Position numbers and translations under genes: made by a program. Shown one piece after another: positions 1-10,080 of a stretch of 64,000 nucleotides of DNA (the first letter of the stretch is position 1; each line of letters starts with the position of its first letter). Origin of the DNA: Blattamonas nauphoetae (taxonomy: Eukaryota > Preaxostyla > Oxymonadida); assembly GCA_033064195.1 (NCBI GenBank), contig JARBJD010000190.1:81231-145230 (forward strand), given 5' to 3'. The notes under the pieces are model-generated. The model had not been told where the DNA came from, made no database searches, and saw nothing but the letters and a program-made list of their open reading frames with translations.

Positions 1-47
1 GAGGAAGAAACTCGTTTTGAGAAGAAACCCCCCGGGACGCAGGACTT

Positions 48-205
48 GGCAACTACTTGACAATTGGGATATGTCAACTACTCGACGAACGGGACATGCA
101 ACTCCTTGACAAATGGGACATGATAACTACTCGACGAACGGGGCATGGCAACTACTCGACGGACTGGACATGGCAACTCCTCGACATGATGGGCGACGGC
201 GTGGC
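48..205. repeat. Tandem repeat, unit about 24 bp
   Basis: About six imperfect copies of a unit like 'caactactcgacgaacggg' followed by 'acatg' run head to tail. The repeat stops close to the left 55-bp inverted repeat. A 60-codon open frame crosses it, but that frame only reflects the repeat and I do not call it a gene. Confidence 0.75.
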
Positions 206-242
206 AGATGAAGTGATGAAGTGGAGCGCTGGTTTTTGAGAA

Positions 243-297
243 GGGCTTCCAGTCCCTTCAGCCCATCACAAAACCAGGGCTCCACTTCATTTGAGAT
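243..297 (+). repeat. Left copy of 55-bp inverted repeat bracketing the island
   Basis: Positions 243-297 are the exact reverse complement of 11352-11406. The inner part (around 'ctccacttcatttgagat') resembles the terminal repeat of the DIRS element at 2373 ('ctcccacttcgttgagat'), and both follow a 'cacaaa-cc' stretch. It may be the end of an older or related tyrosine-recombinase element. No clear target-site duplication is seen outside the pair. Confidence 0.8.
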
Positions 298-2372
298 TTT
301 AATGGATCTGAAAAAGCGAGAATGCGAAAAGAACATGCCGTGAGGTATGCCGAAGGAGTATTACAGTCAAAACAAAGGCCGTGATCCAGCGTTTAGCTGC
401 TGCCACCAGGCGGAGGCCAAGTTCTGAGCGGTGTGCCCAATCTGAATGGGCACTGAGTAGTGGAGTTGCATGGCGTGTGAAGTGAGGTCCCAGCCTACAA
501 ACGTTCGAGTGGCTGATTTCCTGAATCTCCGCTGTGATATGAGATGGTTTGCTCGAGCGGGCTTGATGGAGCAAGGGTTGAAGTGAGGAGGGAGTGCAAG
601 TTGGAGCAGAGCGCCAGAGGAGAGATTTGTGATGTGGAATGAGCGGGGACGCCTTGTCGTGAAATGATTTGGTATGCATCAAGGGAGGTTTGATAGCGTG
701 GCGAAGGCTGTCGGGCCGAGGGAAGACCCCTCGAATTATTTGAATTCCTCCCAATTCATGGAGAACTGAGCTTCCCGACGAAGACAAGAGCAGGCAAGGG
801 TGAGAGTCGCGGTTTATTGTTGGCGGTCTAGCGTTGTGAAGTGGTTGTGAGATGAATTCGTAGCCTAGACAAGGAGAAGATTGGTATTGCAGATGAACGA
901 AGTTTTCCTCTGAGTTGATTTGAGAGGATTCTGTTTGTTGAGGAAGGTGTTTGAAATCGTTCATAACGGAATCTGTGCGAGTCAATGATAAATGAAATGG
1001 AATCAGTGATTGAGAACAATGCGAAGTGTTTCCGTGTTCTCATTAATGAACCCTTTGCCTTGTCACGGTTTCGTGAACGTTCACATCTCCTGAGACGAGG
1101 TCTGCTGTCGATGTGAGGTGATTGATGAATGTGAGGCCATGTTCGCTCTCCTCCCAGTAAACTTGTTTTTGCTCTCCCCTCCAGGTGAGATGTTTTGATC
1201 GTGATGAGGTCTAGTTCCAACTCTTCCATGTCTTTTGGGTGCCTGTGTCGACCTCGAAAGAAAGATCACAGACGAGAGCTGGCTCTGTTGTAACCGCGAC
1301 TGTCAAAGTATCCTCAGCAAGCATATCTTCAACTCTCTCTCCCCTAACCTTGAATCCTGTTTGGTTGTACTTCTGTCCATCTTTCTGAAGAAGACCTTCG
1401 ACGAGCGAGAGTGAGGCAGATAACGAGCCCGGCTTTGTCGACGAATTAGCAATCCGTCTTTCTTGAAGTGTCCGATGAGTCTGCTGTGTTTTCAAGGAGG
1501 AGCGTGTGGTCGTCAGGGAAAAGGACACCACCAGACGTAATGAGGGCGACCGCAGATTCGTTGGATTTGTACGAAATGGCGACTTCTGATAAATTGCTCG
1601 ATTTTCTGGTATTGGATATAACGCCTGATATCAGAGGGATGAACGCCGGATCTGCATACAGATCGAATATGTGAACATTGTCTTCCGTTCCGAACGAGGG
1701 GAGAGATGATGTTTGCAGAGAAACAGTTTGAACGGATGAGACTTGCGTGCCGAGGTTGACAGTGGTGAAAGAGAGTGTGTAAGAAAGCGATGATGATGAT
1801 TCATTGGTGAGAGAATCAGTTTTGAATACTAGTTTGAAGTGGGTGAGAATCCCGAGGAGATCAATGGGATAGTCGTTTCTTCCTTCACTTCAGTGAACGA
1901 GACTGTCCAATTCTGCTCAGGCGAGCTGGAGTTATATGATCAGCTATATCTCCCTTGAACACCTGCTCAGGTGTGTTGTATGCAAAGTATTTACCTCCCA
2001 CACTGAGAGTTCATTTCGTGATGGAGAAGGACGGCATAAATCTCCATGCAGTTCTCGACATTGTCTGATGAGATAGTCACTCGGTGATGGTTTGAGGATT
2101 CCAGTTGTATTGTACTTGACTGACGCCGATGTTGTCAATGCCTCTTTCTCATTGTCGGATGTCACACAAGCCAAATGTTGCTGTGTTGGTGCTGTGGACG
2201 TGCCATCCCTTAACGAGGAGTTTTCAAGGGGAAGGAGCTTTGATTCTTTAACAGTTTCATCCATGGTTGTGCATTTGGTGAGCTCTGTGCCTTCCGTATC
2301 TGTCGTGAGCAAGGATGTAGAGATTGTGAGTATCTGAAGTGTTGGAACTCAAGGAATCAGATTAGTGATGCT
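298..2372 (-). pseudogene. Decayed beta-rich surface protein gene, 3' segment
   Basis: No intact gene. On the minus strand the reading frame from 2372 down to about 1940 is open, apart from one stop near the upper end, and contains stretches such as ILTISTSLLTTDTEGTELTK. From about 1850 to 1460 another long frame is open and protein-like (Ser/Thr/Val-rich beta pattern, e.g. SYTLSFTTVNLGTQVSSVQT). It continues after a frame change to about 1215 (e.g. DTLTVAVTTEPALVCDLSFE). Stops and frameshifts separate these pieces. The composition is like large secreted beta-helix/beta-sandwich surface proteins of flagellates, but I cannot name a domain. The part below about 1000 shows no convincing coding. 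The frame continues upstream at 7039 once the DIRS element is removed. Confidence 0.55.
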
Positions 2373-2376
2373 TCTT

Positions 2377-2437
2377 CCACAAACCGAAGCTCCCACTTCG
2401 TTGAGATAAGGTCCGTGAAGTGTGGGTTCCAGGTCCC
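2377..2437 (+). repeat. DIRS left inverted terminal repeat
   Basis: The sequence is nearly the reverse complement of 6952-7012, with mismatches only around 2378-2390. Outward of it, 2373-2396 is copied in reverse complement in the first part of the internal complementary region. Confidence 0.88.
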
Positions 2438-2608
2438 AAAGGAAACAAATGGGATCAACAATAATTATTTCATTTCGGATTCTACGGTAGTGTAGCACTT
2501 CTTTTTCTTCAATCAGGGCTAACCAATGATTGAAGAAACTGCCGCTTGCGCGACGGAAATGGGAGCAATTAGGGGCACGCACAGTCTTGGTGGAAGGTTT
2601 GGAAACTC

Positions 2609-2685
2609 GTGGGAGCTTCGGTTTGTGGAAGAGGAGCTCTCTTGCCAGCCGCTCCTCACAAACCTTAGCTCCCACTTCGTTGAGA
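2609..2685. repeat. DIRS internal complementary region
   Basis: The left part (2609 to about 2632) is the reverse complement of 2373-2396. The right part (about 2630-2685) is the reverse complement of 6983-7038, and the two overlap at the shared TCT. This is the reverse complement of the circular junction (right end plus left end), which is diagnostic of DIRS-group elements. Confidence 0.88.
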
Positions 2686-2777
2686 GTTGAAAAGAGCCAT
2701 TCCTATTATCGAAGAAACAAAGAGAAAACAGAATGAATGATGAAATGTGAAGATTACATATCTATAGATTGAATCGG

Positions 2778-4007
2778 TCAGTGTTGACGATTCCTTTTGG
2801 ACCGTGACCCCACGATGAGTGGCTGCCACCAAGCTTCTGCGTGATCTTTCCCGGTATATTCGACGAGAATCTCCCTTGCATAGTATTCGTCGGCAATCCG
2901 AGACGAGGTCGCCCATCCGACGTGAGTGTTAAGGACAGACCGAGCGACGTGCTTGCGGAGACGCAGATAACTAACAGCCGCATGTTTGATGGTATAGGCG
3001 CCGAAGTATCTGGGGATTCCAATTTGATTGAAGACCGACTTGATGGCTTCGTTTAGGTGCGAGATTCTCAGGCGTCTCCCTGTCTTCCAATCGATCCAAA
3101 CATGGTCCTCGTTGAAAAGGAGAGAGAGGCGACCCTTTTGACGGCGGAGATTCTCACGGTGAACCTGAAGTGCAACGAAAGGAGACAGTTCAGGCGAACC
3201 CTCGTCGAGAAGGAGCTTCGGTTCAATCACATCTTGATTTTGTTTCAAGCGAAGGTTAATTGTGGCTAAACGTTTCGTTGTCTTTGTCGAAGGCGAGGAC
3301 CATTCAATGTCAGTCCACTTCAAGTTGATGAGTTCTTCCTGACGACAGCAGAGATAGGCGAACACCACTATAAAGGTTCTTGTTTGATGTAGATCTTGAT
3401 TCTTCTTCGCTTCTTCATTTGAGTTGAGAACCCAATCCAGAATCGCGTTGATGTTCCACATCTGCTTATATTTTGCCCCCTTCTTCCTTGGATTTCGTTT
3501 AGCAATCAGTCGTTGAATGGATCGCAGTGGTGTGTTATCCAGGCTGAGGCTCTTGTGGAAGAGTTGTAGCGTTGATTTCACATGACTCATGATGAGGGGA
3601 GGGCGGGACGGTGACTGTTTGAATTTCTTTTCAAGGAAGAGAGCGAATTCACCCAAGAGGACAAGGATATTTGTGGATTTGTCGACGAGACACTCATTCG
3701 AGAGATTCATCTCGACACAATATGCTTTGAAAATCTTCCATGATCGAGCTGAAGCTTCTGGACGTTTGTATTTCTTTTCCTGCAAGACGATGAGATCCTC
3801 GCTCCACCCTGCCGATTGACCTAATTCTCTGATGAAGGTAATGGTTGGATAGTTTGGGGGTTGATTAGTGACGCCATCATCATCCCTGGTGGGAGTTTGT
3901 GCTCCCTGTTCGGAGTGTCTAGCATCGCAAGGGTGTTGTATGGGCCGAGGATGATCTGTGTTGGATTGAGTGAGTGGAGGAGATGTGACCAAGTCTGTCC
4001 GGGCCAT
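2778..4007 (-). CDS. DIRS tyrosine recombinase (integrase)
   Basis: Predicted to integrate the circular DIRS intermediate by site-specific recombination in the nucleus. From the first suitable Met at 4007 the product is 409 aa; the same frame stays open back to 4871, but that upstream part is the shadow of RNase H. The C-terminal half has the tyrosine recombinase pattern: a conserved Arg in AYLCCRQEELINLKW, a KH box (YTIKHAAVSYLRLRKH), the HVGW motif, and the likely nucleophile Tyr in ADEYYARE. The N-terminal half resembles the core-binding domain of phage-type integrases. It overlaps the RNase H frame (stop at 3821) by about 190 bp, as is typical of DIRS elements. The frame appears intact. 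Confidence 0.85.
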   Translation of the reverse strand: MARTDLVTSPPLTQSNTDHPRPIQHPCDARHSEQGAQTPTRDDDGVTNQPPNYPTITFIRELGQSAGWSEDLIVLQEKKYKRPEASARSWKIFKAYCVEMNLSNECLVDKSTNILVLLGEFALFLEKKFKQSPSRPPLIMSHVKSTLQLFHKSLSLDNTPLRSIQRLIAKRNPRKKGAKYKQMWNINAILDWVLNSNEEAKKNQDLHQTRTFIVVFAYLCCRQEELINLKWTDIEWSSPSTKTTKRLATINLRLKQNQDVIEPKLLLDEGSPELSPFVALQVHRENLRRQKGRLSLLFNEDHVWIDWKTGRRLRISHLNEAIKSVFNQIGIPRYFGAYTIKHAAVSYLRLRKHVARSVLNTHVGWATSSRIADEYYAREILVEYTGKDHAEAWWQPLIVGSRSKRNRQH

Positions 4008-6277
4008 AGCGGAGTGATGATCACCGCGTTCGATGGCCTCTCCAACTGAACTTTCATCAGAACTCGTGTTATCAATGACACCGGAGGGTGAAGGAGAGGA
4101 TGAGTCATCCCGCTCCAACTGACGGACAGAGAGTCTTTTCCAGCTGCGTGTCCGTCCTCGAATCGACTCCAATATACTGGACATTGTTTGTTTTTGTTGC
4201 TGGCGAATAAGTCGACTAGCGGAACGAAGTTCCATTCCTGTTTTAGTCTCTGGAGGACTTCCGGGAGGAGATGGAATTCTCCCTGTGGAGGTAGTCGCGA
4301 GAGAGCGTCCGGAACCGAGTTCGACTTTCCCGCAATGTGTTGTACCGAAACAAAGAGGAGTTGCATTCGCTCGGCTGTCTTCAGGACGCTCCTGGTAATC
4401 TGTTTGAGCGTCTGGCCAGCTCGTTTCTTTCCGAGGTTGTAAACCGCAGCTGTACTGTCCGATTGGACGGATATTGCATGTAGTTGATTCTGTTTGAAAT
4501 AAGGTTGGAGTTGACGGATGCTGCTGCCGACCGCAGCAGTCTCTTTCCAATTGCTTGTGTGCTGTTTCTCCATCTCGTTCCACATTCCGTGAACATACGT
4601 CTCCAAGCCGTTGTGAACCAGGACTGCACCCCAACCGGACGGGCTTGCATCTGTTGTGAGCACCGCCTGACTTGTTTTGGGAGCGAAGTTGAGTGGATCG
4701 TTCTTCTCGATCCTGTGTTTCCAAAAGTGGATCTCTCCTAACAGAACCGGGGTTAAGAGTGAGGAACCATTCCAGCCAGCCTTGCGAACTGCTCGATGCA
4801 ACGTCGTCTGCATTTCTCGGAGGTACAAGCTTGCTTCTGGGACGGACGTCCGTAAAAACTGAGGGTTCCAATCAGACTGGACAGTTGTTTTGTCGGAATC
4901 GTCTTCCTCTCGATGCATCGACTCGTCATCAATTTGAGGAGTGATAGGACTTTCATCTTCCTCGTTTCCGTGATCCTCACGGTTCGATTGGCTGAGTTGA
5001 TGGTCCACCCTAAAAACTCCACCTCCTGCGATGGGACTAAGCAACTCTTGTTCTCTGCGATGATAAACCCCAACTCCTCCATCCTCCGCTTCGCTTCTCT
5101 GGTTTTGAAATGAGACTCCTGCTGCGTCTTTGTAATTAGGAGTAAATCGTCCAGGTAGTATACAATCGCGATCTGTAACTGCTCTCGGAGAGATTTCACC
5201 GCTACTTTCATAATTTCCGAAAAGGTCCGAGGTGCTGTCGACAATCCGAAGGGGAGAGCATTGAACTGGAATATCTCTCCCCTGAACCTGAAACAGAGAA
5301 AGGGTCGAAGAGGTGGGGATAGTTGTACATGGAGGTATGCCGAATGAATATCCATTGTTGTGAGCCAGACTCCCTCCGAGATCAAGTCGAGTGATGTTTG
5401 TAAGTTTTCCATTTTGAAGTGTTCTGAGATGATCTGTTGGTTGAGTCGGGTTGCATTCAATACTTTTCGGAACTTTCCACCTTTCTTCTGCACTAGGAAA
5501 GTTGGGAGGATCAACTTTGCTTGATTTGGTTGAATTCGGCTGACCGCGCCAATTCTGATCTCTTCCTCCAGGAGTGTCTGGTACTCTTGGATCATCGCTG
5601 GTGTGCCTGTAAAGGGGAGCGCTGGCGCGAGTGTTTGCAATATTGACGGGGACTCGGGGCTCCTCCACGCCCACACTGCTCCTGTGGTGATGATTGATTT
5701 TCCTCCGATCTTCTCCCACGCGTGCAGCCTCATCAAAAGACGTCCTGTAATAATCGTTGGTTGTTCTACCTTCGGCGATTGAAGTCTGAACCGGGATATT
5801 TGGAGGGCCGGTTCCGCCCCCCTTGGGGAGAAATGCATCTGAGACTTCAATTGAGCGACAATGGTCGGAACTATTCTTTCTAGTGCTACTTCTAAGTCTG
5901 AACGTGTTGACGACGTTGATTGTTGCGAGCTTGTGAGGAGGCTTGAGTCCACTGAGGCCGGTTGAGAAATGCCCATCTTGTCCGCCATCTCCAACCAATT
6001 TTTTAGTTGATAGGAAGCGTGTGTGATGCGCTCTAGTCGCTGCGTCGGCTGCACTCACCATTGCGTCAATGATTCTTGGGAGGAAAGCGAAGGACGGGTC
6101 CAACTGGTGGATCTCATGATAAACCTGCCCAAGTAACGCAACAGTTACCAAACTTGATTGTGCTGACATCCGAAGAAGTTGGTCTTGGATGTGCTGGAGC
6201 TTGTCATGAGACTCGGGCGTGTCTGCGAACTGCATTTGTATACCCAAAACGGTTTGGAATCTTCTCGTCTCTGTCAA
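3821..6277 (-). pseudogene. DIRS reverse transcriptase/RNase H with frame changes
   Basis: The RT domain lies in one frame (6054 to about 4860). It has the palm motifs VQKKGGKFRKVLNATRLNQ, LTTMDIHSAYLHV, FNALPFGLSTAP and the catalytic YYLDDLLL. RNase H lies in the next frame (about 4860 to 3821), with VLTTDASPSGWGAVLV, KETAAV and VQSDSTAAVYN as likely acidic-residue motifs. It is followed by the DIRS-type tail containing VPLVDLFASNKNKQCPVYWS. The change between RT and RNase H near 4860 has no stop-start arrangement and looks like a single-base indel. A segment from 6277 to about 6050 is coding-like in the RNase H frame, so there is a second frame change near 6050. The open frame at 6277 has no ATG (TTG context). 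Probably a decayed copy; programmed shifting cannot be excluded. Confidence 0.8.
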
Positions 6278-6942
6278 GAGTTCCTCTCGCTGAAGCGGTG
6301 TGAGGACTGTCTTTGTCCAATCTCCTTTGAACCTTGGGAGCTTTTTCTTGAGAATCCTCTTGAAAATCTCGGGAGATCATCTTGATCCTCTCCCGAAGAC
6401 GAGGTGCCGATACTGCCGCTGGATGATGAAAATGAGGAGTCGCTATCGCTACTTCTAGTTTTTCTGCTTCTTTGACGTGATTTCAGATGCTTTTTCTTCA
6501 TTTCCCGGTTATCCTGTGCTCGTCGGGAACGACGATGGTTGCTATGGGATCGGTGGGAGTTATGCTTATTCCTACCCTTCTTGCAACTCCTCTTCCTATT
6601 CTTTCGTCGGTATTTTGTTGACCTTCTTTCGTCATTGGTCGAGTCCAATGAACTTGAAGAATCTTCATCTGAAGAAGATGTGACTGTTGAATGTTGCCTT
6701 TTAACTTTGGTGATAGGCAGTTCAGTTTGAGTCGAAGCTTGTGATCCAATTGATTGCATGGACTGTGTTGCTGATGATGCAACTCGATTAGGAGGTGAGG
6801 AGCTGTCGAGTGAAAAACGATTCACAGCGTCTTCATGTTCGAGACGAAGGCCTTCGGAAATCATCGTAATAACCTCACGCGGTATTGGAGGATATGTGGG
6901 AGGTTCTGGAGGGACTAAAAGATCGGAGGTTGTAGAATCCAT
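6274..6942 (-). CDS. DIRS Gag-like protein
   Basis: A 222-aa ORF from an ATG 10 bp inside the right terminal repeat. The first 60 residues are Pro-rich (PPEPPTYPPIPREVITM), the middle is Ser-rich and acidic, and residues about 110-165 form a very basic Arg/Lys/His/Ser stretch. A final Ser/Asp-rich tail follows. This low-complexity basic nucleic-acid-binding style and its first position fit DIRS Gag. It ends in TGA at 6274-6276, where the next open frame begins in a different frame; the RT frame further down is the same as this one. No zinc knuckle is seen. Confidence 0.6.
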   Translation of the reverse strand: MDSTTSDLLVPPEPPTYPPIPREVITMISEGLRLEHEDAVNRFSLDSSSPPNRVASSATQSMQSIGSQASTQTELPITKVKRQHSTVTSSSDEDSSSSLDSTNDERRSTKYRRKNRKRSCKKGRNKHNSHRSHSNHRRSRRAQDNREMKKKHLKSRQRSRKTRSSDSDSSFSSSSGSIGTSSSGEDQDDLPRFSRGFSRKSSQGSKEIGQRQSSHRFSERNS

Positions 6943-6951
6943 TTGTGATCA

Positions 6952-7012
6952 GGGACCTGGAACCCACACTTCACGGACCTTATCTCAACGAAGTGGGAGC
7001 TAAGGTTTGTGA
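6952..7012 (-). repeat. DIRS right inverted terminal repeat
   Basis: Partner of 2377-2437. The unique right extension 7013-7038 is present in reverse complement inside the internal complementary region at about 2630-2656. Confidence 0.88.
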
Positions 7013-7038
7013 GGAGCGGCTGGCAAGAGAGCTCCTCT

Positions 7039-7870
7039 GGTGAAGGCTGAGTTGCCGGAAGAGTCTGTCATTCCAACTGCGACGAGTGTCACGCCATTTC
7101 CGAACGATGTTGAGGCTCAGTTGGAGAACATCGATGTCAAGTCAGCGGATGATGGAAGAGTGGAGGCGAAATCGCGAGAGTTGCCACATTTCTCAACGGC
7201 GCTACTCGAATGGCGAGAGAAATGACTTTGTGTTGGAGAACTGACCCTCAAAGAACGATGCTTCCTTATGTCGTCGTAGTGGCAACGAGAGAAGATGTTG
7301 TTGGAGCCTCAATGGGTAGTGACGTCTCGAGTCTCCATCAATTCTCGACAAGAGAGCCGGAGATGGTGATTGACTGATAGTTATTCTGGCAGAGGGCTGA
7401 CCCCGGTGAGTGTGATAGTCCACAATCGACGATTTGGACATAGTTGGTTGTTGTCTGCTTCATTATAACGTGTTCGTCCATTAGATTGCTCCTCTTTTCC
7501 GGTTGAGGCATATTGGCAGTGTTCTGTGAAATATACAGCAATGTTTTTGAGTTTTGACGTGTCGAGGCTGATTGTGGTGCCTTCCGAGAAAGATGAGAAG
7601 TAACCCATGAAAATACAGCGAGTGACGCCTGTGGTCAACGAATAGGACCTGTGTCGTCTCAAAGAATCCTTGCTTGAGACATCGTCGTTGGATTGGAGTG
7701 AGTCGTGACAGGTCATCACTGTCGTGTTGATTGCGCTGAAGTGCTGAGCATGGTTGACATTGAGTGTGGCCGTCCCAGTGAAGTGGTTCGTACTTTCGGT
7801 GTTCGAGCCCCAAACACCGTGAGCTGGTTGTGCTCAGGACAAATGTGTGCGTCGGCGTCTTTGTGTGCAA
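7039..7870 (-). pseudogene. Decayed beta-helix-like surface protein gene, middle segment
   Basis: Minus-strand frame from about 7830 down to 7380 reads as protein: pieces such as HFTGTATLNVNHAQHFSAIN and GTTISLDTSKLKNIAVYFTE have the repeated Thr/Asn/Ser beta-strand pattern of pectin-lyase-like (right-handed beta-helix) surface proteins. A second frame covers about 7240-7040, including STSFGNGVTLVAVGMTDSSG, with one internal stop. That frame runs directly into the segment below 2372 if the DIRS element is excised, which shows one ancestral gene. The beta-helix assignment is from pattern only. Confidence 0.55.
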
Positions 7871-7872
7871 TA

Positions 7873-8084
7873 CAGCTCGACTAGTTCTGAAATGCATTTT
7901 AATTTTTCAGAAATAGATTTTAATTATTCAGAAATGAACATAATTGTTCAGAAATGTACTTTAATTTTTCAGAAATGAACATAATTGTTCAGAAATGAAC
8001 AGAGATTGTTCAGAAATGAACAGTGATTCTTCCCAAATGAACAGTGATTTTTCTGAAATGAATACTAATTTTTCAGAAATGAAG
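7873..8084 (+). repeat. Left TIR of mariner-like element, built of 20-bp subrepeats
   Basis: After a 19-bp unique tip it contains about nine direct copies of a unit like 'aattgttcagaaatgaacat'. It is inverted relative to 9867-10078. A 72-codon frame at 7995-8213 is mostly a translation of these repeats and I do not treat it as a gene. Confidence 0.85.
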
Positions 8085-8404
8085 GATCAAAATGAGTTGT
8101 CCAGATGCAATTTAGAAGCTATATTCAGGCTTCTGAAAATGAAAAAGGTTGATCGGACCCTTAAATTGTCTAAAAAATTACGCGTAGCCATTTCCAATTG
8201 CGACATCAGATGATAAACGGAGAAGATTTTTCTGGAAAATCATCGCGAAATTTCATGTAACGCTCCTTTTCTCTCATCGATGATGAATCTGAGACTGACG
8301 AGTCTCAAAACTCATCGATCACCGAAAGACAAATACAATACCAATCTCTCAACGAATCGGATGGATGGTTCTTTGGTGATGAAGTTGTTGATTGTGAATC
8401 TAGG

Positions 8405-9768
8405 ATGGAAAGTCAGCAGGATGGGCTTCTCACAGGCGGATTCAGTCAGGATTTTATTCGAACAAGTCTCAAACGATCGAAAGATGAACTTCGAAGACTC
8501 TTGCCAGAAAGAATTGAAGCAGTTGATAGTGCAAGCCCACCTGAACCTCTTCTTCCACAAGATCCTCATGAGTTTGTTGAACTACCAGCTCCTCAGAAGA
8601 TGAAACGTGGTCGTCCAACTTCTCGTCCTGCCCCAAAGCCCCGACGATCATACACCATTCTCACGCCTCGTGAACGCGAATTGGTCCTCGATGAAGTGAA
8701 GGAAGGGAAGAAGTACGATTTGATTGTCGAAAAGTGGAACATCTCGAAAGGAACAATCAACAACATCGCATCTGGAAAACCTGCTCCCAAGCCTCGTGGG
8801 GGAGCAGTCTATCGAAAAATCACTCCAGAAATTTCACGATCAATGAATGATGCAATTCTTCAAAACCCACTCTTGAAGGGAGAAGAACTCAAAACTCTCG
8901 TCGAGGAGAATCATGGAACATCGGTTGCAGTGTCGACAATCAATGCTCACCTAACTTCACCAAAAATGGTGGAACACGGGTGTACAAAGTTCACTGTGAA
9001 GAAAGTCGAACTGCTCCAACACGAACGCAATTCGGAGGAAACAAAGGACGCGAGACTCGACTATCTTCAGCGATACGCAACAACATTCTCTCAAGGTGGA
9101 TTTGCTGTCTACATCGACGAAACTTCCTTCAACAAGACCTGCTTCCAAAATCAAGGTCGTGCTCCAATCGGTCAGCGTTGCCTTCAACGAGTTCGTCGAT
9201 TGCAAACGGAAAATCTCACTGCAATCACAGCGATCTCTGAAGCGTGGGGTGTTGTTCATGTGACGTGGGTTCAAGGAACTGTGTCTGCTCTTGAATTCCA
9301 ACATTTCCTCCTCTCACTTTTGAGTCCCTTCAAAGAAGAACGAATGAAAGCTGCACACTGATTATGGACAATGTTGGCTTGCACAAGACGGATGAGGTGA
9401 AAGAGCTCATCAGATCGAAAAATTACACAACTCTGTTCACTCCACCAAATTCATGTGAGTTGAATCCGATCGAGTACGTCTTTGGCATGTGGAAAGGTGG
9501 GAGTTCGATTCCTTCTCATGTCAGAACAGAGGATCAACTGCGGATTCATCTTTCGGAATCTCTCAGTGCAATTCCTCATCGGAAGATATCCGCGGCCATC
9601 AGATTTGTGTCTCTCAGACTTCATCCAATTGTCGCTCGCCGAGGTGATTTGGCTCTCAATCGAACACAAGAACAGTTCAACCGCGATTCGAACGGCCCAC
9701 ATGCTCCAAGTCCGCAAGCAATCATGCCACCAGACCACGGACCACGAGTGGAAGAACCTGAAGAATAA
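8405..9768 (+). pseudogene. Mariner-like DDE transposase, one frameshift
   Basis: Cut-and-paste transposase. The frame is open from 8261, but the first in-frame ATG is 8405. Residues about 80-130 form a basic linker and helix-turn-helix (LTPRERELVLDEVKEGKKYD, then NISKGTINNIASGK). The catalytic triad is visible: first Asp in VYIDETSFN, second Asp in LIMDNVGLHK, and the third acidic residue in SCELNPIEYVFG. The frame breaks at 9355-9361: a TGA ends the first part (318 aa). The remaining 134 codons continue in another frame just before the second catalytic Asp, so one base has been gained or lost. Total length is close to that of a complete transposase, so the break looks recent. Confidence 0.85.
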
Positions 9769-9866
9769 ACTGCTTCATCAATAATTCACCACACAAGAGT
9801 GTTTCCCTTCGTTCTGTCAGTCTTTTCTAAAACGAGTGGTCTCAAAAATAAATCCGAAAAAGAGCC

Positions 9867-10078
9867 GTTCATTTCTGAACAATCACTGTTCATTTCCGAA
9901 TAATCATTGTTCATTTCAGAAAAATCACTGTTCATTTACGAATAATTCATGTTCATTTCTGAAAAATTAAAATTCATTTCTGAACAATCATGTTCATTTC
10001 TGAACAATCAAAACACATTTCTGAACAATTATGTTCATTTCTGAATAATTAAAATACAATTCAGAACTAGTCGAGCTG
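9867..10078 (-). repeat. Right TIR of mariner-like element
   Basis: Inverted partner of 7873-8084, with about ten copies of the 20-bp subrepeat and the same 19-bp tip. Copies differ from each other by single bases, so the repeats have been diverging within the element. Confidence 0.85.
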
Positions 10079-10080
10079 TA

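Larger units (their letters stand above)
2373..7038 (-). mobile_element. DIRS-type tyrosine recombinase retrotransposon
   Basis: This element of 4,666 bp has the full DIRS layout read on the minus strand: a Gag-like ORF, a reverse transcriptase/RNase H region, and a tyrosine recombinase overlapping the end of RNase H. It has inverted terminal repeats (2377-2437 and 6952-7012) and an internal complementary region (2609-2685). That region is the reverse complement of the right end joined to the left end, as expected for circle-junction replication. There is no target duplication. Both ends share the trinucleotide TCT (2373-2375, 7036-7038), so excision restores '...gatgct TCT ggtgaa...', and the flanking minus-strand frame then reads through. 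The RT region has frame changes, so this copy may be inactive. Confidence 0.92.
7873..10078 (+). mobile_element. Tc1/mariner-like DNA transposon with long TIRs
   Basis: The element of 2,206 bp is flanked by TA on both sides (7871-7872 and 10079-10080), the target duplication of the Tc1/mariner superfamily. Ends begin 'cagctcgactagttctgaa' and are followed by about 200 bp of inverted, internally repeated sequence. It encodes one DDE transposase, broken by a frameshift. It inserted in the minus-strand surface protein pseudogene. Confidence 0.9.

Noticed and set aside
4017..4871. N-terminal extension of the DIRS recombinase frame
   Set aside because: This part lies over the RNase H coding sequence in another frame and has no integrase features; the recombinase probably starts near 4007.
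7873..8084. CRISPR-like array because of regular 20-bp repeats
   Set aside because: There are no unique spacers, the repeats adjoin directly, they are mirrored at the other end, and the genome is eukaryotic.
7995..8213. 72-codon frame in the left TIR of the mariner-like element
   Set aside because: It mainly translates the 20-bp subrepeats and occurs in a non-coding end region.
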